Under the pieces are notes generated by a model, which was given only the letters and a program-made list of their open reading frames with translations, made no database searches and had not been told where the DNA came from. From Flavobacteriales bacterium (lineage in GTDB: Bacteria > Bacteroidota > Bacteroidia > Flavobacteriales_F > PHOS-HE28): DNA of 42,964 nt. This document shows, piece after piece, positions 15,353 to 23,928 of this stretch. Position 1 is the stretch's first letter; every line of letters starts with the position of its first letter. Position numbers and translations under genes: made by a program. The DNA is taken from contig JAIOIH010000035.1 in assembly GCA_019912395.1 (NCBI GenBank), positions 1 through 42,964 on the forward strand. Direction: 5' to 3'.

Positions 15353-16057
15353 ATGGAAATAATCGACATCACCCTTGCCCTGCTCACCCTGATCGCACTG
15401 GAGGTGGTGCTGGGCATCGACAACATCATTTTCATCGGTATCCTGTCGGACAAGTTGCCGGAAGGGCAACGCGACAAACTGCGGAAATGGGGCATCGGGT
15501 TGGCAATGGGAATGCGCCTCGCCCTGCTCACCGTCATCTCCTGGGTGATGAAGCTGGACAGCGATGTCATCACCGTGTGGGGCAAAGGCTTCAGCGGTAA
15601 GGAACTGATCCTGCTTGGTGGAGGCATCTTCCTGCTGCACAAATCCACGCGGGAGATCTTCCACATGACGGAGAAGTCCTACGAGGACGCGAAGAAGAAC
15701 ACCGGGAAGCATACGTTCGGCGCCCTTCTCGCGCAGGTGCTGGTGCTCGATGTGGTCTTCTCGCTGGATTCCGTCATCACAGCGGTCGGCATGGTGGACC
15801 AGTTGTGGGTGATGTATGTGGCCGTGGTGGTCACGGTCATCATCATGCTCGTGGCATCAAAACCCATCATCGATTTCATCACCAAGCACCCCTCGTTCAA
15901 GGTGCTGGCACTTTCATTCCTCATGGTGATCGGCGTGGCGCTGGTGGCCGAGGGCATGGGGCACTACCTGCCGAAGGGCTATATCTACGGCCCGATGGCG
16001 TTCGCCTTCCTGGTGGATTTGCTCCAGATGCGCGTGTTGAGGAACAAGCAGGCTTAG
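15353..16057 (+). CDS. TerC family integral membrane protein
   Basis: 234 residues from ATG 15353. It shows the TerC hallmarks: 'IALEVVLGIDNIIFIGIL' (first helix with the conserved Glu, Asp and Asn) and 'QVLVLDVVFSLDSVITAVGMV' (fifth helix with two conserved Asp), plus five other hydrophobic helices. TerC-family proteins are inner-membrane proteins implicated in metal-ion (e.g. Mn2+) export during exoenzyme maturation and in tellurite resistance; the acidic residues inside the membrane are thought to bind cations. No other ter genes are nearby, so tellurite resistance is not implied. Length is typical of the short TerC form without CBS domains. Confidence 0.9.
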   Translation: MEIIDITLALLTLIALEVVLGIDNIIFIGILSDKLPEGQRDKLRKWGIGLAMGMRLALLTVISWVMKLDSDVITVWGKGFSGKELILLGGGIFLLHKSTREIFHMTEKSYEDAKKNTGKHTFGALLAQVLVLDVVFSLDSVITAVGMVDQLWVMYVAVVVTVIIMLVASKPIIDFITKHPSFKVLALSFLMVIGVALVAEGMGHYLPKGYIYGPMAFAFLVDLLQMRVLRNKQA

Positions 16058-16351
16058 AGGCCAGCGGCTCGGCGGATCCCTCGAACCGCTCATGGCAGGC
16101 GTTATCGTTATGGACCGCTACTTCCGCAGGGGCTTGTTTCTCTCGTATCAGTTGCTTTCGCCTCTCGCTGTGTACGTGATCCTCCCGCCTTGGGCAAGGG
16201 CGCGATGGCGCATTCCCCTACGCTCCTTCTGACCTCCAGCCGTGCGTTCGCGGACCATGGGGCTCACTGAACGCTTGGATGGTGGCCGGCGTGAGAGCGA
16301 GCAACGCCGCGCACACCGGGTCCGTCAATGATGCATTCCCGCACCAACACC

Positions 16352-17218
16352 ATGAACCCAGCTCTACCCTTCAGCATCGCACTTTCCCTCGCCCTCGCCA
16401 CCACGGTACAGGCGCAGGACATCCCCAACGGCGGATTTGAGAACTGGACCAGCCAAGGATCCTACATCGACCCCGACGGCTGGCTCACCAGCAACATGGT
16501 AAGCTGGTCCGTGGCCAACATGCTCACTTGCGAGCAGGGCTCACCGGGCGTGGTGGGCGCGCACTTCGTGAAGGTGAGCGACCGCTTCCTCACCGGTGCC
16601 GGCATGCAGCAGGGCAGCATTACCGTGGGTGAATGGGGCAGCTTCCCCGCCTTTCCCTATACCGGACGCCCCGATGCACTGAACGGATTTTGGCAATTTC
16701 ATCCGCAGAACGGCGGCAGCGATGGCGTGGTGAGCGCGGCGCTCACCCGCTGGAACAGCGTGACGCACCAACGCGAATACATTGCCAACGCGCCCATCCA
16801 TGCCACCGCCGCGATCAACAGTTGGACCGCCTTCTCCAGCCCCTTCCTGTACTACAGCAACGAGATCCCGGATTCGGCCATCGTGAGCATCTCGGCCACC
16901 AACGCATCCGCCGGCGACGGCACCTCCATCTGGGTGGATGAGCTCAGCTTCGGCAACGTGCAGGGCGCGGCGGAGAATAGCGCGCCGGTGCGCTTCACCC
17001 TGTGGCCCTCCCCCGCCACGGACCGGTTGCACATCGAGGCAAGCAGCCCGATCGCGGAAGTGACGGTGCAGGATATCTGCGGCCGGGTGATGGTCCGCAC
17101 CGCACCCTCACAGGCAACGGCCGCGGTGGAAGTGGGCGAGCTACCGGCCGGCATCTACCTGGCGCAGCTGCGCTTGGCCGATGGGCGCATGGCGGTGCGC
17201 CGCTTCACCAAGCAGTAG
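16352..17218 (+). CDS. T9SS type A sorting-domain protein with a PCMD-like domain
   Basis: 288 residues from ATG 16352 (an in-frame ATG at 16328 is possible). Signal peptide 'MNPALPFSIALSLALATTVQAQ'. The mature part begins 'IPNGGFENWTSQGSYIDPDGW', typical of Bacteroidota carbohydrate-binding-like jelly rolls ('NGGFEnW...P.GW'); it ends with 'SAIVSISATNASAGDGTSIWVDELSFG', which fits the PCMD (putative carbohydrate metabolism) family. The last ~75 residues are a type A sorting domain ('LWPSPATDRLHIEA..IAEVTVQDICGRVM...LPAGIYLAQLRLADGRMAVRRF'). Likely a T9SS-exported surface protein, perhaps polysaccharide-binding (inference). Confidence 0.8.
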   Translation: MNPALPFSIALSLALATTVQAQDIPNGGFENWTSQGSYIDPDGWLTSNMVSWSVANMLTCEQGSPGVVGAHFVKVSDRFLTGAGMQQGSITVGEWGSFPAFPYTGRPDALNGFWQFHPQNGGSDGVVSAALTRWNSVTHQREYIANAPIHATAAINSWTAFSSPFLYYSNEIPDSAIVSISATNASAGDGTSIWVDELSFGNVQGAAENSAPVRFTLWPSPATDRLHIEASSPIAEVTVQDICGRVMVRTAPSQATAAVEVGELPAGIYLAQLRLADGRMAVRRFTKQ

Positions 17219-17617
17219 GGCTGCACTTTGGCGTTCATTCCGGCGCTCGGGTATTCTGCGAGTGCCGTTTGCTGCCCGTCCTCTGGCCGTCGGTCCGGTC
17301 TGATAGCGATCGTGGAAATCACTGGTGGTAGACCGCCGGTGGCGGATGGACCGTCGCACTCGGAAAACTCCCGTGCGGGTTCGGATCGAACCTTTCCCCC
17401 TGACCCGTGTACCGCGTAGCATGCATGTTGCACGGTCCACCATCCATCTCTTCCTCCTCCTGCCCTTGTCCCCCAAAAGGCAAGACACGCCAGTGCCGTC
17501 ATTGAACGTCCACACGTGCTGCGGGTGCGTGCGGCAGCGCGGGGTTGCAGTAACAGGTCGATCTGTGCAATGGCCGACCGCCTTGCATCGTTCTTCATAC
17601 AACCGAACATCATTCCC
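17219..17617. other. Intergenic region, 399 bp
   Basis: I see no supported gene. The only structure noted is a short CCGCC-GGT-GGCGG hairpin near 17333. ORFs crossing it are shadows without signals. Confidence 0.45.
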
Positions 17618-18259
17618 ATGAGGTACGCAATAGCACTGGCCGCTCTCCTGGTCGGGCACTTCGGCATAGCGCAATCGAGCACCTTGAAACCCGTGACCGT
17701 GAAGTACATGGTGCGCGGCTACTTCTACGCCTCCTCGCAAGGACCGGCCGAGCTCAACGGGTTCGGTGGCTGGGGCCGCTCGTCCAACGGTTCCGCACGC
17801 TTCATACCGTCCGCTGGGGCGATCGGCTTGCAGGTCCTGGTGGACACCTCCAGCGTTGTTCCGCTGGATAGCCTGCACGAAGGCCGGAGGGTGACCGTAC
17901 GCAACAACGGACCGGATACCATCTACTTCCCCGCGCAGGACAGCCGCTTGTACATGAAAGCGCAGGCGAAGCAGGGTGGCGTGTTCCGCGACATCGAGTA
18001 TTTGCCCAGCTCCTGGTGCGGGAACAGCTACCACACGCTCTTCCTTGCTCCGGGCGAACAATGGCAATTCGTGATGCCGAACTACAGCGGGCCATTGAAG
18101 ACAAGCCTGCGCTTGGAGCTGGCCTATCGCACCACGGCGGAAAGGGATGATGAGAAGTTGTTATACAGTCATCCGTTCCCCGGCTCGGTACATCCAAAAC
18201 AATTCAGCGAGAAGAAGGAGTACCAACCGGGTGGCCTCATGGATCCCTATAACGATTAG
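17618..18259 (+). CDS. Exported protein of unknown function
   Basis: 213 residues from ATG 17618, giving the signal peptide 'MRYAIALAALLVGHFGIAQ'. The mature part reads like an Ig-type beta sandwich: 'VTVRNNGPDTIYFPAQDSRLYMKAQA', 'WCGNSYHTLFLAPGEQWQFVMPNYSGPLKTSLRLELAYRT'. The pattern (a 'V.N.g...i.f...Dsrl' strand, then an 'L.PGE.w.f..P...G...T.LR..l' strand) recalls proteins that measure out a beta fold similar to intracellular proteinase inhibitors, but no family name is justified. No T9SS tail or lipobox, so periplasmic. It is convergent with the next minus-strand gene. Confidence 0.6.
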   Translation: MRYAIALAALLVGHFGIAQSSTLKPVTVKYMVRGYFYASSQGPAELNGFGGWGRSSNGSARFIPSAGAIGLQVLVDTSSVVPLDSLHEGRRVTVRNNGPDTIYFPAQDSRLYMKAQAKQGGVFRDIEYLPSSWCGNSYHTLFLAPGEQWQFVMPNYSGPLKTSLRLELAYRTTAERDDEKLLYSHPFPGSVHPKQFSEKKEYQPGGLMDPYND

Positions 18260-18337
18260 GTTGTCCGATCGGTGAGCACGGCTACGGCCATCGGGTCGAA
18301 CGCATCCATGATCGAAGGAACCTTCATTGTGTGCGAC

Positions 18338-18355
18338 ACCCGCCGTGCGGCGGGT
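18338..18355. repeat. Hairpin between convergent genes
   Basis: ACCCGCCG-TG-CGGCGGGT is a perfect 8-bp stem in the gap between the genes ending at 18259 (+) and 18421 (-). It may act as a bidirectional terminator, although no T runs flank it, or be a REP-like unit. Confidence 0.5.
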
Positions 18356-18420
18356 CATGTACCGTTGGTGTTGGACATCTTACCTACTCGATGGAGTTCG
18401 CGGGGGAGCATGCCATGGCC

Positions 18421-18831
18421 TTACCTGCCCCAAGCAATGATCCGAAGGTCCGCCACACGATCCTTGTGGTCCAGGAACAGTACGATGGTCTGCCCGATGA
18501 TGCCGTTCGTTCCGGCGAAGAGGCAGTACTCCGTAAGGTCGTTGGTGCGCAGTGCCGGATCCATCAGCACCAAGCAGCTACACGCCGGAATGCACGGACC
18601 CAGGGTGCTGCGGTCCACATACGAACCGATCGGGAAGCGCTTCCTGGATTCCCGCATCACCTCCCCCACGGCGAATCCACTTCGCACCGTGCAGTAGTAC
18701 GCATAGGCACCATGGTCCACGGTATCCAAGCGGACCAACTCCCCGCGTACCGGTTCCTGTGCGTACAGGCCGTTGGTCGCGCCAAGTGCAAGAAGCGTGG
18801 CAAGGATCACGAAGTGCAGCGGTGGAAGCAT
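18421..18831 (-). CDS. Small exported Cys-containing protein
   Basis: 136 residues from the ATG at 18831 ('MLPPLHFVILATLLALGATNGLYAQ', a good signal peptide); an in-frame ATG at 18858 would add nine residues. The mature part has 'LVRLDTVDHGAYAYYCTVRSG', 'VDRSTLGPCIPACSCLVLMDP' and 'EYCLFAGTNGIIGQTIVLFLDHKD', with five Cys that could pair in the periplasm. I do not recognise the family. It is divergent from the oxidoreductase gene at 18968 and convergent with 17618-18259. Confidence 0.5.
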   Translation of the reverse strand: MLPPLHFVILATLLALGATNGLYAQEPVRGELVRLDTVDHGAYAYYCTVRSGFAVGEVMRESRKRFPIGSYVDRSTLGPCIPACSCLVLMDPALRTNDLTEYCLFAGTNGIIGQTIVLFLDHKDRVADLRIIAWGR

Positions 18832-18955
18832 CGGCGAATGTTCCACCCAATGATGCAACTACCAGACCGATCGCATACACCGTCCCCAACGCTCGCGATT
18901 GCAGGTCGGTGCTCGTTCTTACCCAACGTCAACGGATCTTGGCTGCAGCCCGCAA

Positions 18956-18963
18956 AACCTTTG
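18956..18963 (+). promoter_or_regulatory. -7-like element AACCTTTG
   Basis: One mismatch to TAnnTTTG; it ends exactly 4 nt before the ATG at 18968, as at 8075-8082. Confidence 0.45.
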
Positions 18964-18967
18964 CCCC

Positions 18968-19942
18968 ATGGAAAACAAGAACATGAAGGCGGTGGTGTAC
19001 ACGAAGTACGGTACACCCGAAGTGTTGTCAATTGCGCAGGTGGCGAAACCCGAACCCAAGGACAACGAAGTGCGCATCCGGATCCACGCCACCACGGTCA
19101 CCTCCGGTGATGTGCGCTTGCGCAAGGCCGATCCGTTCGCGGTGCGGTTCTTCTTCGGGCTCTTCAACCCCAAGACCCCGATCCTCGGGCATGAGGTGGC
19201 CGGTATCGTGGAAGCGGTCGGTAGCCAGGTCACGCGTTTTCGCATCGGAGACCGCGTGTTCGGTTCCACCGGAATGCGTTCAGGCACCTATGCCGAATAC
19301 ATCTGCCTGCCGGAGGAAAGTGCCATCGCATGGACGCCCGAGCAGGTGCCCCATGGCGAAGCGGCCACCCTGACCATTGGCGCGCTCACGGCCTTGCACT
19401 TCATCAACGCGGCCAAGCTGCAGCGCGGGGAGCACATCCTCATCCACGGCGCATCCGGTTCCATCGGCACGGCCGCGGTGCAGTTGGCCAAGAGCAGGGG
19501 TGCCACCGTGAGCGCAGTGTGCAGCACGGCCAATGTGGAACTCATGCATTCCCTCGGTGCCGACCACGTGATCGACTACAAGCACGAGGACTTCACCAAG
19601 AGCGGGAACACCTACGACGTGATCTTCAGCACCGTGGGGCAAACCACCTATACGGCAAGCAGGCACCTGCTGAACAAGAACGGCCGGTACGTCACCAGTG
19701 AAGGTGCCGCCTCGGACTACTGGCACATGCTGCGCAGCAGCATCTTCGGTGGCAAGAAGGTCATTGGCGGTGTGGCATCGGATGCGGAGCAAGGCATCGA
19801 GAAGATCCGCACGCTGATCGAGGCCGGTGAGCTGAAGGCCGTGATCGATCGGCACTATCCCTTGCAGGCCATTGTGGAAGCGCACCGCTACGTGGAGCAG
19901 GGCCACAAGAAGGGCAACGTGGTGATCGACGTGGCCGCGTGA
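18968..19942 (+). CDS. Zinc-free MDR NAD(P)-dependent oxidoreductase (quinone-reductase type)
   Basis: 324 residues. The catalytic fold begins 'MKAVVYTKYGTPEVLSIAQVAKP' and includes 'GHEVAGIVEAVGSQVTRFRIGDRVFG'; the Rossmann half has 'ILIHGASGSIGTAAVQLAKSRGATVSAV' (nucleotide loop ~161-167) and 'LGADHVIDYKHEDF', the usual MDR nucleotide-discriminating region. The structural zinc Cys cluster of classical alcohol dehydrogenases is absent, so this is a zinc-free quinone oxidoreductase/enoyl-reductase relative; the substrate is unknown. The start at 18968 is supported by a -7-like element 4 nt upstream. It ends 8 bp from the convergent Crp/Fnr gene. Confidence 0.85.
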   Translation: MENKNMKAVVYTKYGTPEVLSIAQVAKPEPKDNEVRIRIHATTVTSGDVRLRKADPFAVRFFFGLFNPKTPILGHEVAGIVEAVGSQVTRFRIGDRVFGSTGMRSGTYAEYICLPEESAIAWTPEQVPHGEAATLTIGALTALHFINAAKLQRGEHILIHGASGSIGTAAVQLAKSRGATVSAVCSTANVELMHSLGADHVIDYKHEDFTKSGNTYDVIFSTVGQTTYTASRHLLNKNGRYVTSEGAASDYWHMLRSSIFGGKKVIGGVASDAEQGIEKIRTLIEAGELKAVIDRHYPLQAIVEAHRYVEQGHKKGNVVIDVAA

Positions 19943-19950
19943 TCCGCGCC

Positions 19951-20538
19951 CTACCCTGCCGCTTCCTTCGCGAAGATGCGCTTGCGGATCCGGCTCAACG
20001 ATTCAGGCGTTACGCCGAGGTAACTGGCCAGCAGGTATTGCGGCACGCGCTGCAGCAGCTCTGGTCGGTTCTCCATCAGGTCCATGTAGCGTTGCTCCGG
20101 CGTCTTGGTGATGAAGGCCGCCAGCTTCTCCTGGTGCTCGCCGAAGTCGCTCTCCACGGATACCCGGCAACCCGACTCCAGCTTCGGGTACTTGCCGAAG
20201 AGCTCCCGTTCCGCCGCGTAGCTCCACACCACCAAGGTGCAGTCCTCCACGCAGGCGAGGTAGTGGTTCGCCGGCACTTGGTTGATGAAGCTGTACAACG
20301 ATGCGACCGCCTGTCCTTCCGTATAGAACTCGGTGGTGCGCAGGTCGCCGTCCACATCATAGTACATGTGTACGCAGCCCTTCACCAGGAAATAGGAGTC
20401 GGTGGCCACCTGTCCGGCCTTCAGCAGCACGGTGCCTTTCTTGAAGGTGCGTATCGGCACCAAGCGGTCCATGTCCCGCGCCTCTTCTTCCGATAGAAGC
20501 TCCGACACGCCGGGAAGTTGGGAGGGTTTCAGTTCCAT
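19951..20538 (-). CDS. Crp/Fnr family transcriptional regulator
   Basis: 195 residues from the ATG at 20538; longer in-frame starts extend into non-conserved sequence. Cyclic-nucleotide-binding-like barrel: 'RTFKKGTVLLKAGQVATDSYFLVKGCVHMYYDVDGDLRTTEFYTEGQAVASLYSFINQVPANHYLACVEDCTLVVW'. The C-terminal winged helix includes 'QYLLASYLGVTPESLSRIRKRIF', the recognition helix. The 'R..E...GR.C' type cAMP-contact motif is not evident, and the barrel is of the effector-divergent type common in Bacteroidota, so cAMP sensing should not be assumed. A class III cyclase gene lies ~0.7 kb away, which makes a cNMP link worth testing. Targets unknown; the nearest gene is the convergent oxidoreductase. Confidence 0.85.
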   Translation of the reverse strand: MELKPSQLPGVSELLSEEEARDMDRLVPIRTFKKGTVLLKAGQVATDSYFLVKGCVHMYYDVDGDLRTTEFYTEGQAVASLYSFINQVPANHYLACVEDCTLVVWSYAAERELFGKYPKLESGCRVSVESDFGEHQEKLAAFITKTPEQRYMDLMENRPELLQRVPQYLLASYLGVTPESLSRIRKRIFAKEAAG

Positions 20539-20672
20539 GGCATTCGGTTGTAGGGCTAAAATACAAAAGATGGCCTGGCCGGATGCTCCGCGCACCCTAT
20601 CTGTCCGCACGAGTCGGATTGGAGTAATACCTGCTCCAGCTTGGGAAAAGCCGAGGCCTTCCCCCTTCGTAT

Positions 20673-20680
20673 GATCTTTG
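20673..20680 (+). promoter_or_regulatory. -7-like element GATCTTTG
   Basis: One mismatch to TAnnTTTG, ending 4 nt before the ATG at 20685. Confidence 0.45.
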
Positions 20681-20684
20681 TACC

Positions 20685-20936
20685 ATGTCAGCAGCAAGCG
20701 ACAGCGGCGACCGGGGCAAGTACAACGGCAAGCCGGTGGTGTTGGCATCCACCATCACCTGCCCGAACTGCGGGCACCGGAAGGAAGAGCGAATGCCCAC
20801 GGATGCCTGCGTCCATTTTTATGAATGCGAGCAATGCAAGTCCCTCCTGAAGCCCAAGGCGGGTGACTGCTGCGTGTTCTGCAGTTACGGAACGGTGAAA
20901 TGCCCACCGGTCCAGTCCGGCGGGGCGTGCTGCTGA
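20685..20936 (+). CDS. GDCCVxC domain-containing protein
   Basis: 83 residues. 'CPNC' (26-29), Cys42, Cys48, Cys51, then 'GDCCVFCSYGTVKCPP' (Cys62, 63, 66, 73) and a 'CC' end: ten Cys in all. The GDCCVxC motif defines a small family in which some members carry selenocysteine at the first of the paired Cys positions; here all are Cys codons (TGC), with no TGA. The Cys pairs probably bind a metal or run thiol redox chemistry; relatives often sit near mercury or metal genes (general knowledge, not seen here). Function unproven. Confidence 0.85.
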   Translation: MSAASDSGDRGKYNGKPVVLASTITCPNCGHRKEERMPTDACVHFYECEQCKSLLKPKAGDCCVFCSYGTVKCPPVQSGGACC

Positions 20937-21262
20937 GCGGCTCGTTCCTGTGAACCTCTCCCCCGGCGCTCGGCCTAACCGATGATCCAAGAGTCTGCCC
21001 TGTGCCCGGCACTCCATCCGCCAGACCCTGAGGCCCTCGAAGGGCGGCGGTTTCCAACACCTCATTTTAAGAGTCCGTCGCGAAGAAGCTCGATCATGGT
21101 CGGAGGCCGGTGCTAATGGGCACAGGGCAAGCAGCCGAGCGCCGGGAGGGAGACCGCCTGAGCATGCTTACAGCAGCCAGGGGCGAATGCGTCATGGCAC
21201 GCAATAAATACCGAGCGCGGGCCCGGTTACTTTTGGGGGAGATCCGGTTAACTTTCCACCGC
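20937..21262. other. Intergenic region, 326 bp
   Basis: No gene is supported. The only signal seen is the -7 element TACTTTTG at 21228-21235; a second, weaker TAACTTTC (21249-21256) lies 6 nt before the next ATG. Confidence 0.5.
21228..21235 (+). promoter_or_regulatory. Exact -7 element TACTTTTG
   Basis: Perfect TAnnTTTG, 27 nt before the ATG at 21263. No convincing -33 TTG was found at the usual spacing. Confidence 0.5.
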
Positions 21263-23569
21263 ATGCAACAGGACCGCCGACTTGCCGCCATCATGTTCAC
21301 CGACATCACCGGGTATACGCGGTTGATGGGTGACAGCGAAGAGAAAGCCCTTGCCGTGCTCGTGCGCAACCGCGAAGTGCAGAAGCCCCTGATCGATCGG
21401 TACAACGGTCGCTTCATCAAGGAACTGGGCGATGGCACCATGGCCACCTTCAACAATGCCAGCGACGCGGTGCGATGTGCCATGGCCATGCAACTGGCCG
21501 TAAAGGAAGATCCCGACCTGAACCTGCGCATCGGCATCCACTTGGATGAGATCGTTTTTGAGAACAACGACATCTTCGGCGATGGCGTGAACATCGCAGC
21601 GCGGATCGAAGCCGCTGGCAGGCCGGGAGCCATCTTCATCTCCGATGCGGTCTGCAACGCCATCCGCAACAGGGAGGACTTCACCACGCGCTTCGTGCAG
21701 CAAATGCAGTTGAAGAACGTGAGCCGCCCGATCGACATCCATGAAGTAGCCGTGGATGGCGTGTTCTCCGGGCCCCCGCCGAAGGCGGTGGATCCAAAGG
21801 CGCCATCCGCGTTCCGCAAGCAGGCAGGTATCGCCGTGGCCGTTCTTGCCGTGTTGCTGGTGGCGGCATGGGCGCTGTGGAACAGGCCAGCCGCGGATGC
21901 GGTAATGGCAGCGGCACCCCGGCAAGCCTCCATCGCCGTGCTGCCTTTCGTGAACATGACCAGCGATGTTGACCAGGAGTTCTTCAGCGATGGGCTCACC
22001 GAGGACATCATCACCCAGCTCGCCAAGATCAAGGACCTGCACGTGATCTCGCGCACCACGTGCATGAAGTTCAAGGGTGATACGCTTACGATCAAGGAGA
22101 TCGGCGCACAGCTCAGCGTGGGCACCATCTTGGAGGGAAGTGTGCAACGCGCGGGGGACCAACTGCGGATCACCGCACAGCTCATCGATGTGGCCACCGA
22201 CGCGCACCTCTGGGCGGAGAGCTACGACCGGCCGGTGACCGACCTGTTCAACATCCAACGCGAGATCGCCACGGCCATCGCGGGCATGCTTCAACGGAAA
22301 CTGTCACCGAACGAAGTGAGCAACCTGGCCGAAGTGCCTACCACGAACGTTGAGGCCTATCAGGTCTACCTCAAAGGCCGGCACCTTTCGCACAAGGACC
22401 ACTTCGTTGGTGAAACGGCGCTGCAGGCCATCGTCAACCTGGAGCAAGCGGTGCAGCTCGATAGCACCTTCGCCCTGGCCTACGCCGAGTTGGCGCGCTG
22501 CCATGCTCGGGCCTACTACTTGCGTACCGACCAGACCGAGGAGCGCCGCGCAATGGCGACCCAAGCTGCGGAAAAAGCGCTGGCACTGGGGGCTGAACAA
22601 CCAGCGGTGCACCTCGCCATCGGCGACTACTACAACTGGGCCTTCCGCGACAAAGGGAAGGCCATGGAGCATTGGTCCATCGCAGAGAAGAGTATGCCCA
22701 ACAATGCCGAGTTGATCCATGCCAGGGCCATGGTCATGCTCACGGAAGGACGGATCGAGGAATGCATCACGGAACTCAAGAAAGCCGTGGAACTCAGTCC
22801 GAAGGACGCGTTCTACTTCATGGAACTTTCCTGGGCCTACATGTGGGCGCACCGCTTCCCGGAGGCCATTGCCGCGGCGGACAAGGCGGTCGAACTGGCA
22901 CCGGACCAGAACTGGCCGTACATCTACAGGGCTATGAACTACTACTGTTGGAAAGGCCCTTGCCCGGAAGCCTATGCGGCCTACAATGCGGTGGAACATG
23001 ATTACCCTTGGTACACCTGGGGAATGCTGAACCTGGAGATGGCCGACGGAAGGATCGATGCAGCGCTGAAGCGCGTGGCCGCCCTTCCTGATGGGTGGCA
23101 CATCACCAAGATCGAAGTGTACCCCGCAGCCTTGGCCGAAGCCTTCCTGCGCCAGCGCTTGGGTGAAACGGAGGTGGCGGACCGGAAATTCAAAGAGGCG
23201 GTGATCCTGCTGGAAAAAGAGTTGCCGAAGCACCTGGAGGACGCCCGCTACCACAGTGCCTTGGGCATTGCGCTCGCAGGCGCCGGCCAGAAGGAGCGCG
23301 GGATACAGATGGCCGTAAAAGCCACCGAGCTGCTGCCCTACGCGAAGGATGTCGGTTATGGCGTCATGCCGCTCTACGACCTCGCGGTAACCTACACGCT
23401 GGCCGGCGAATTGGACAAGGCCTTCGAGCAACTGGAATTCAACCTCTCCAACCCGGGTTACTTCACCGTGGAGTTCTTCAAGGGTGATGTGCGCTACGAT
23501 GGCGTGCGGAAGGATCCGCGCTATGCGGCCTTGCTGAAGAAGCACGCCTTGGCGGAGAAGCCGGCATAG
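21263..23569 (+). CDS. Class III adenylate/guanylate cyclase with TolB-like and TPR regions
   Basis: 768 residues from ATG 21263 ('MQQDRRLAAIMFTDITGYTR'). The cyclase domain spans ~1-165: metal Asp14 in 'FTDITGYT' and Asp57 in 'KELGDG', Lys53, and the transition-state Asn110 and Arg114 in 'GDGVNIAARIE', so it looks catalytically complete. A membrane helix follows (~188-207). Then comes a TolB/FlgO-like N-terminal fold ('SIAVLPFVNMTSDVDQEFFSDGLTEDIITQLAKIKDLHVISRT...IGAQLSVGTILEGSVQR'), then about ten TPR-like helices to the end. The cyclase probably faces the cytosol and the TPR part the periplasm. This architecture is common in alphaproteobacteria and rarer in Bacteroidota (general knowledge). 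A -7 element, TACTTTTG, lies at 21228. Confidence 0.85.
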   Translation: MQQDRRLAAIMFTDITGYTRLMGDSEEKALAVLVRNREVQKPLIDRYNGRFIKELGDGTMATFNNASDAVRCAMAMQLAVKEDPDLNLRIGIHLDEIVFENNDIFGDGVNIAARIEAAGRPGAIFISDAVCNAIRNREDFTTRFVQQMQLKNVSRPIDIHEVAVDGVFSGPPPKAVDPKAPSAFRKQAGIAVAVLAVLLVAAWALWNRPAADAVMAAAPRQASIAVLPFVNMTSDVDQEFFSDGLTEDIITQLAKIKDLHVISRTTCMKFKGDTLTIKEIGAQLSVGTILEGSVQRAGDQLRITAQLIDVATDAHLWAESYDRPVTDLFNIQREIATAIAGMLQRKLSPNEVSNLAEVPTTNVEAYQVYLKGRHLSHKDHFVGETALQAIVNLEQAVQLDSTFALAYAELARCHARAYYLRTDQTEERRAMATQAAEKALALGAEQPAVHLAIGDYYNWAFRDKGKAMEHWSIAEKSMPNNAELIHARAMVMLTEGRIEECITELKKAVELSPKDAFYFMELSWAYMWAHRFPEAIAAADKAVELAPDQNWPYIYRAMNYYCWKGPCPEAYAAYNAVEHDYPWYTWGMLNLEMADGRIDAALKRVAALPDGWHITKIEVYPAALAEAFLRQRLGETEVADRKFKEAVILLEKELPKHLEDARYHSALGIALAGAGQKERGIQMAVKATELLPYAKDVGYGVMPLYDLAVTYTLAGELDKAFEQLEFNLSNPGYFTVEFFKGDVRYDGVRKDPRYAALLKKHALAEKPA

Positions 23570-23665
23570 CAGTGCGTTCGAGATCCCCACGCTCCTGCAA
23601 GGCTTCCCGGCCACAGAGCTCGAAGGCACCACGCTATGGTAAGTTCGTTGCGTGAAGTCCGGAGA

Positions 23666-23745
23666 CTTCATCTCAATGCACGCTCGGATGTCCGGAAGAA
23701 AGAGCCACAAGTCGCCCCCGCCGTTCGCGGTGAAGCGCACACCTT
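23666..23745. repeat. Dispersed repeat, copy 2
   Basis: Begins CTTCATCTCAAT and aligns ungapped with 14615-14700 for ~70 bp at about 75%. It lacks the ~30-bp inverted-repeat arm found in copy 1 at the matching point. Confidence 0.6.
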
Positions 23746-23753
23746 GGTTGGCG

Positions 23754-23877
23754 GGGATAAGTAAGTAAAACGCTCCATCGCAGGGTCCCGAAACGGAGAC
23801 CCTTCGGGAGAGAGGAGGGATAGGTAAGGAAAACGCTCCATCGCAGGGTCCCGGAACGGAGACCCTGAGGGAGAGAG
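23754..23877. repeat. 63-bp tandem repeat, two units
   Basis: Units start GGGATA at 23754 and 23817, about 90% identical. Each holds AGGGTC and GACCCT, which pair as a short hairpin, and AAACGCTCCATCGCAGGGTC. Two units only, without CRISPR features. Confidence 0.75.
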
Positions 23878-23928
23878 TACCGCTTGGCCTATCTCCCCGG
23901 CCAAATGCAGGCAGGCGCACCAATATGC

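Larger units (their letters stand above)
23570..23928. other. Repeat-rich intergenic region, 359 bp
   Basis: No gene is supported. It holds copy 2 of the dispersed repeat (23666-23745) and the 63-bp tandem pair (23754-23877). Confidence 0.6.

Noticed and set aside
15353-16057. Tellurite-resistance operon
   Set aside because: Only a TerC-family protein is present; no terZABDE relatives are nearby.
20865-20885. Selenocysteine in the GDCCVxC protein
   Set aside because: Both Cys codons at the motif are TGC; there is no in-frame TGA.
23754-23877. Possible CRISPR array
   Set aside because: Only two units, directly adjacent without spacers and no cas genes nearby.
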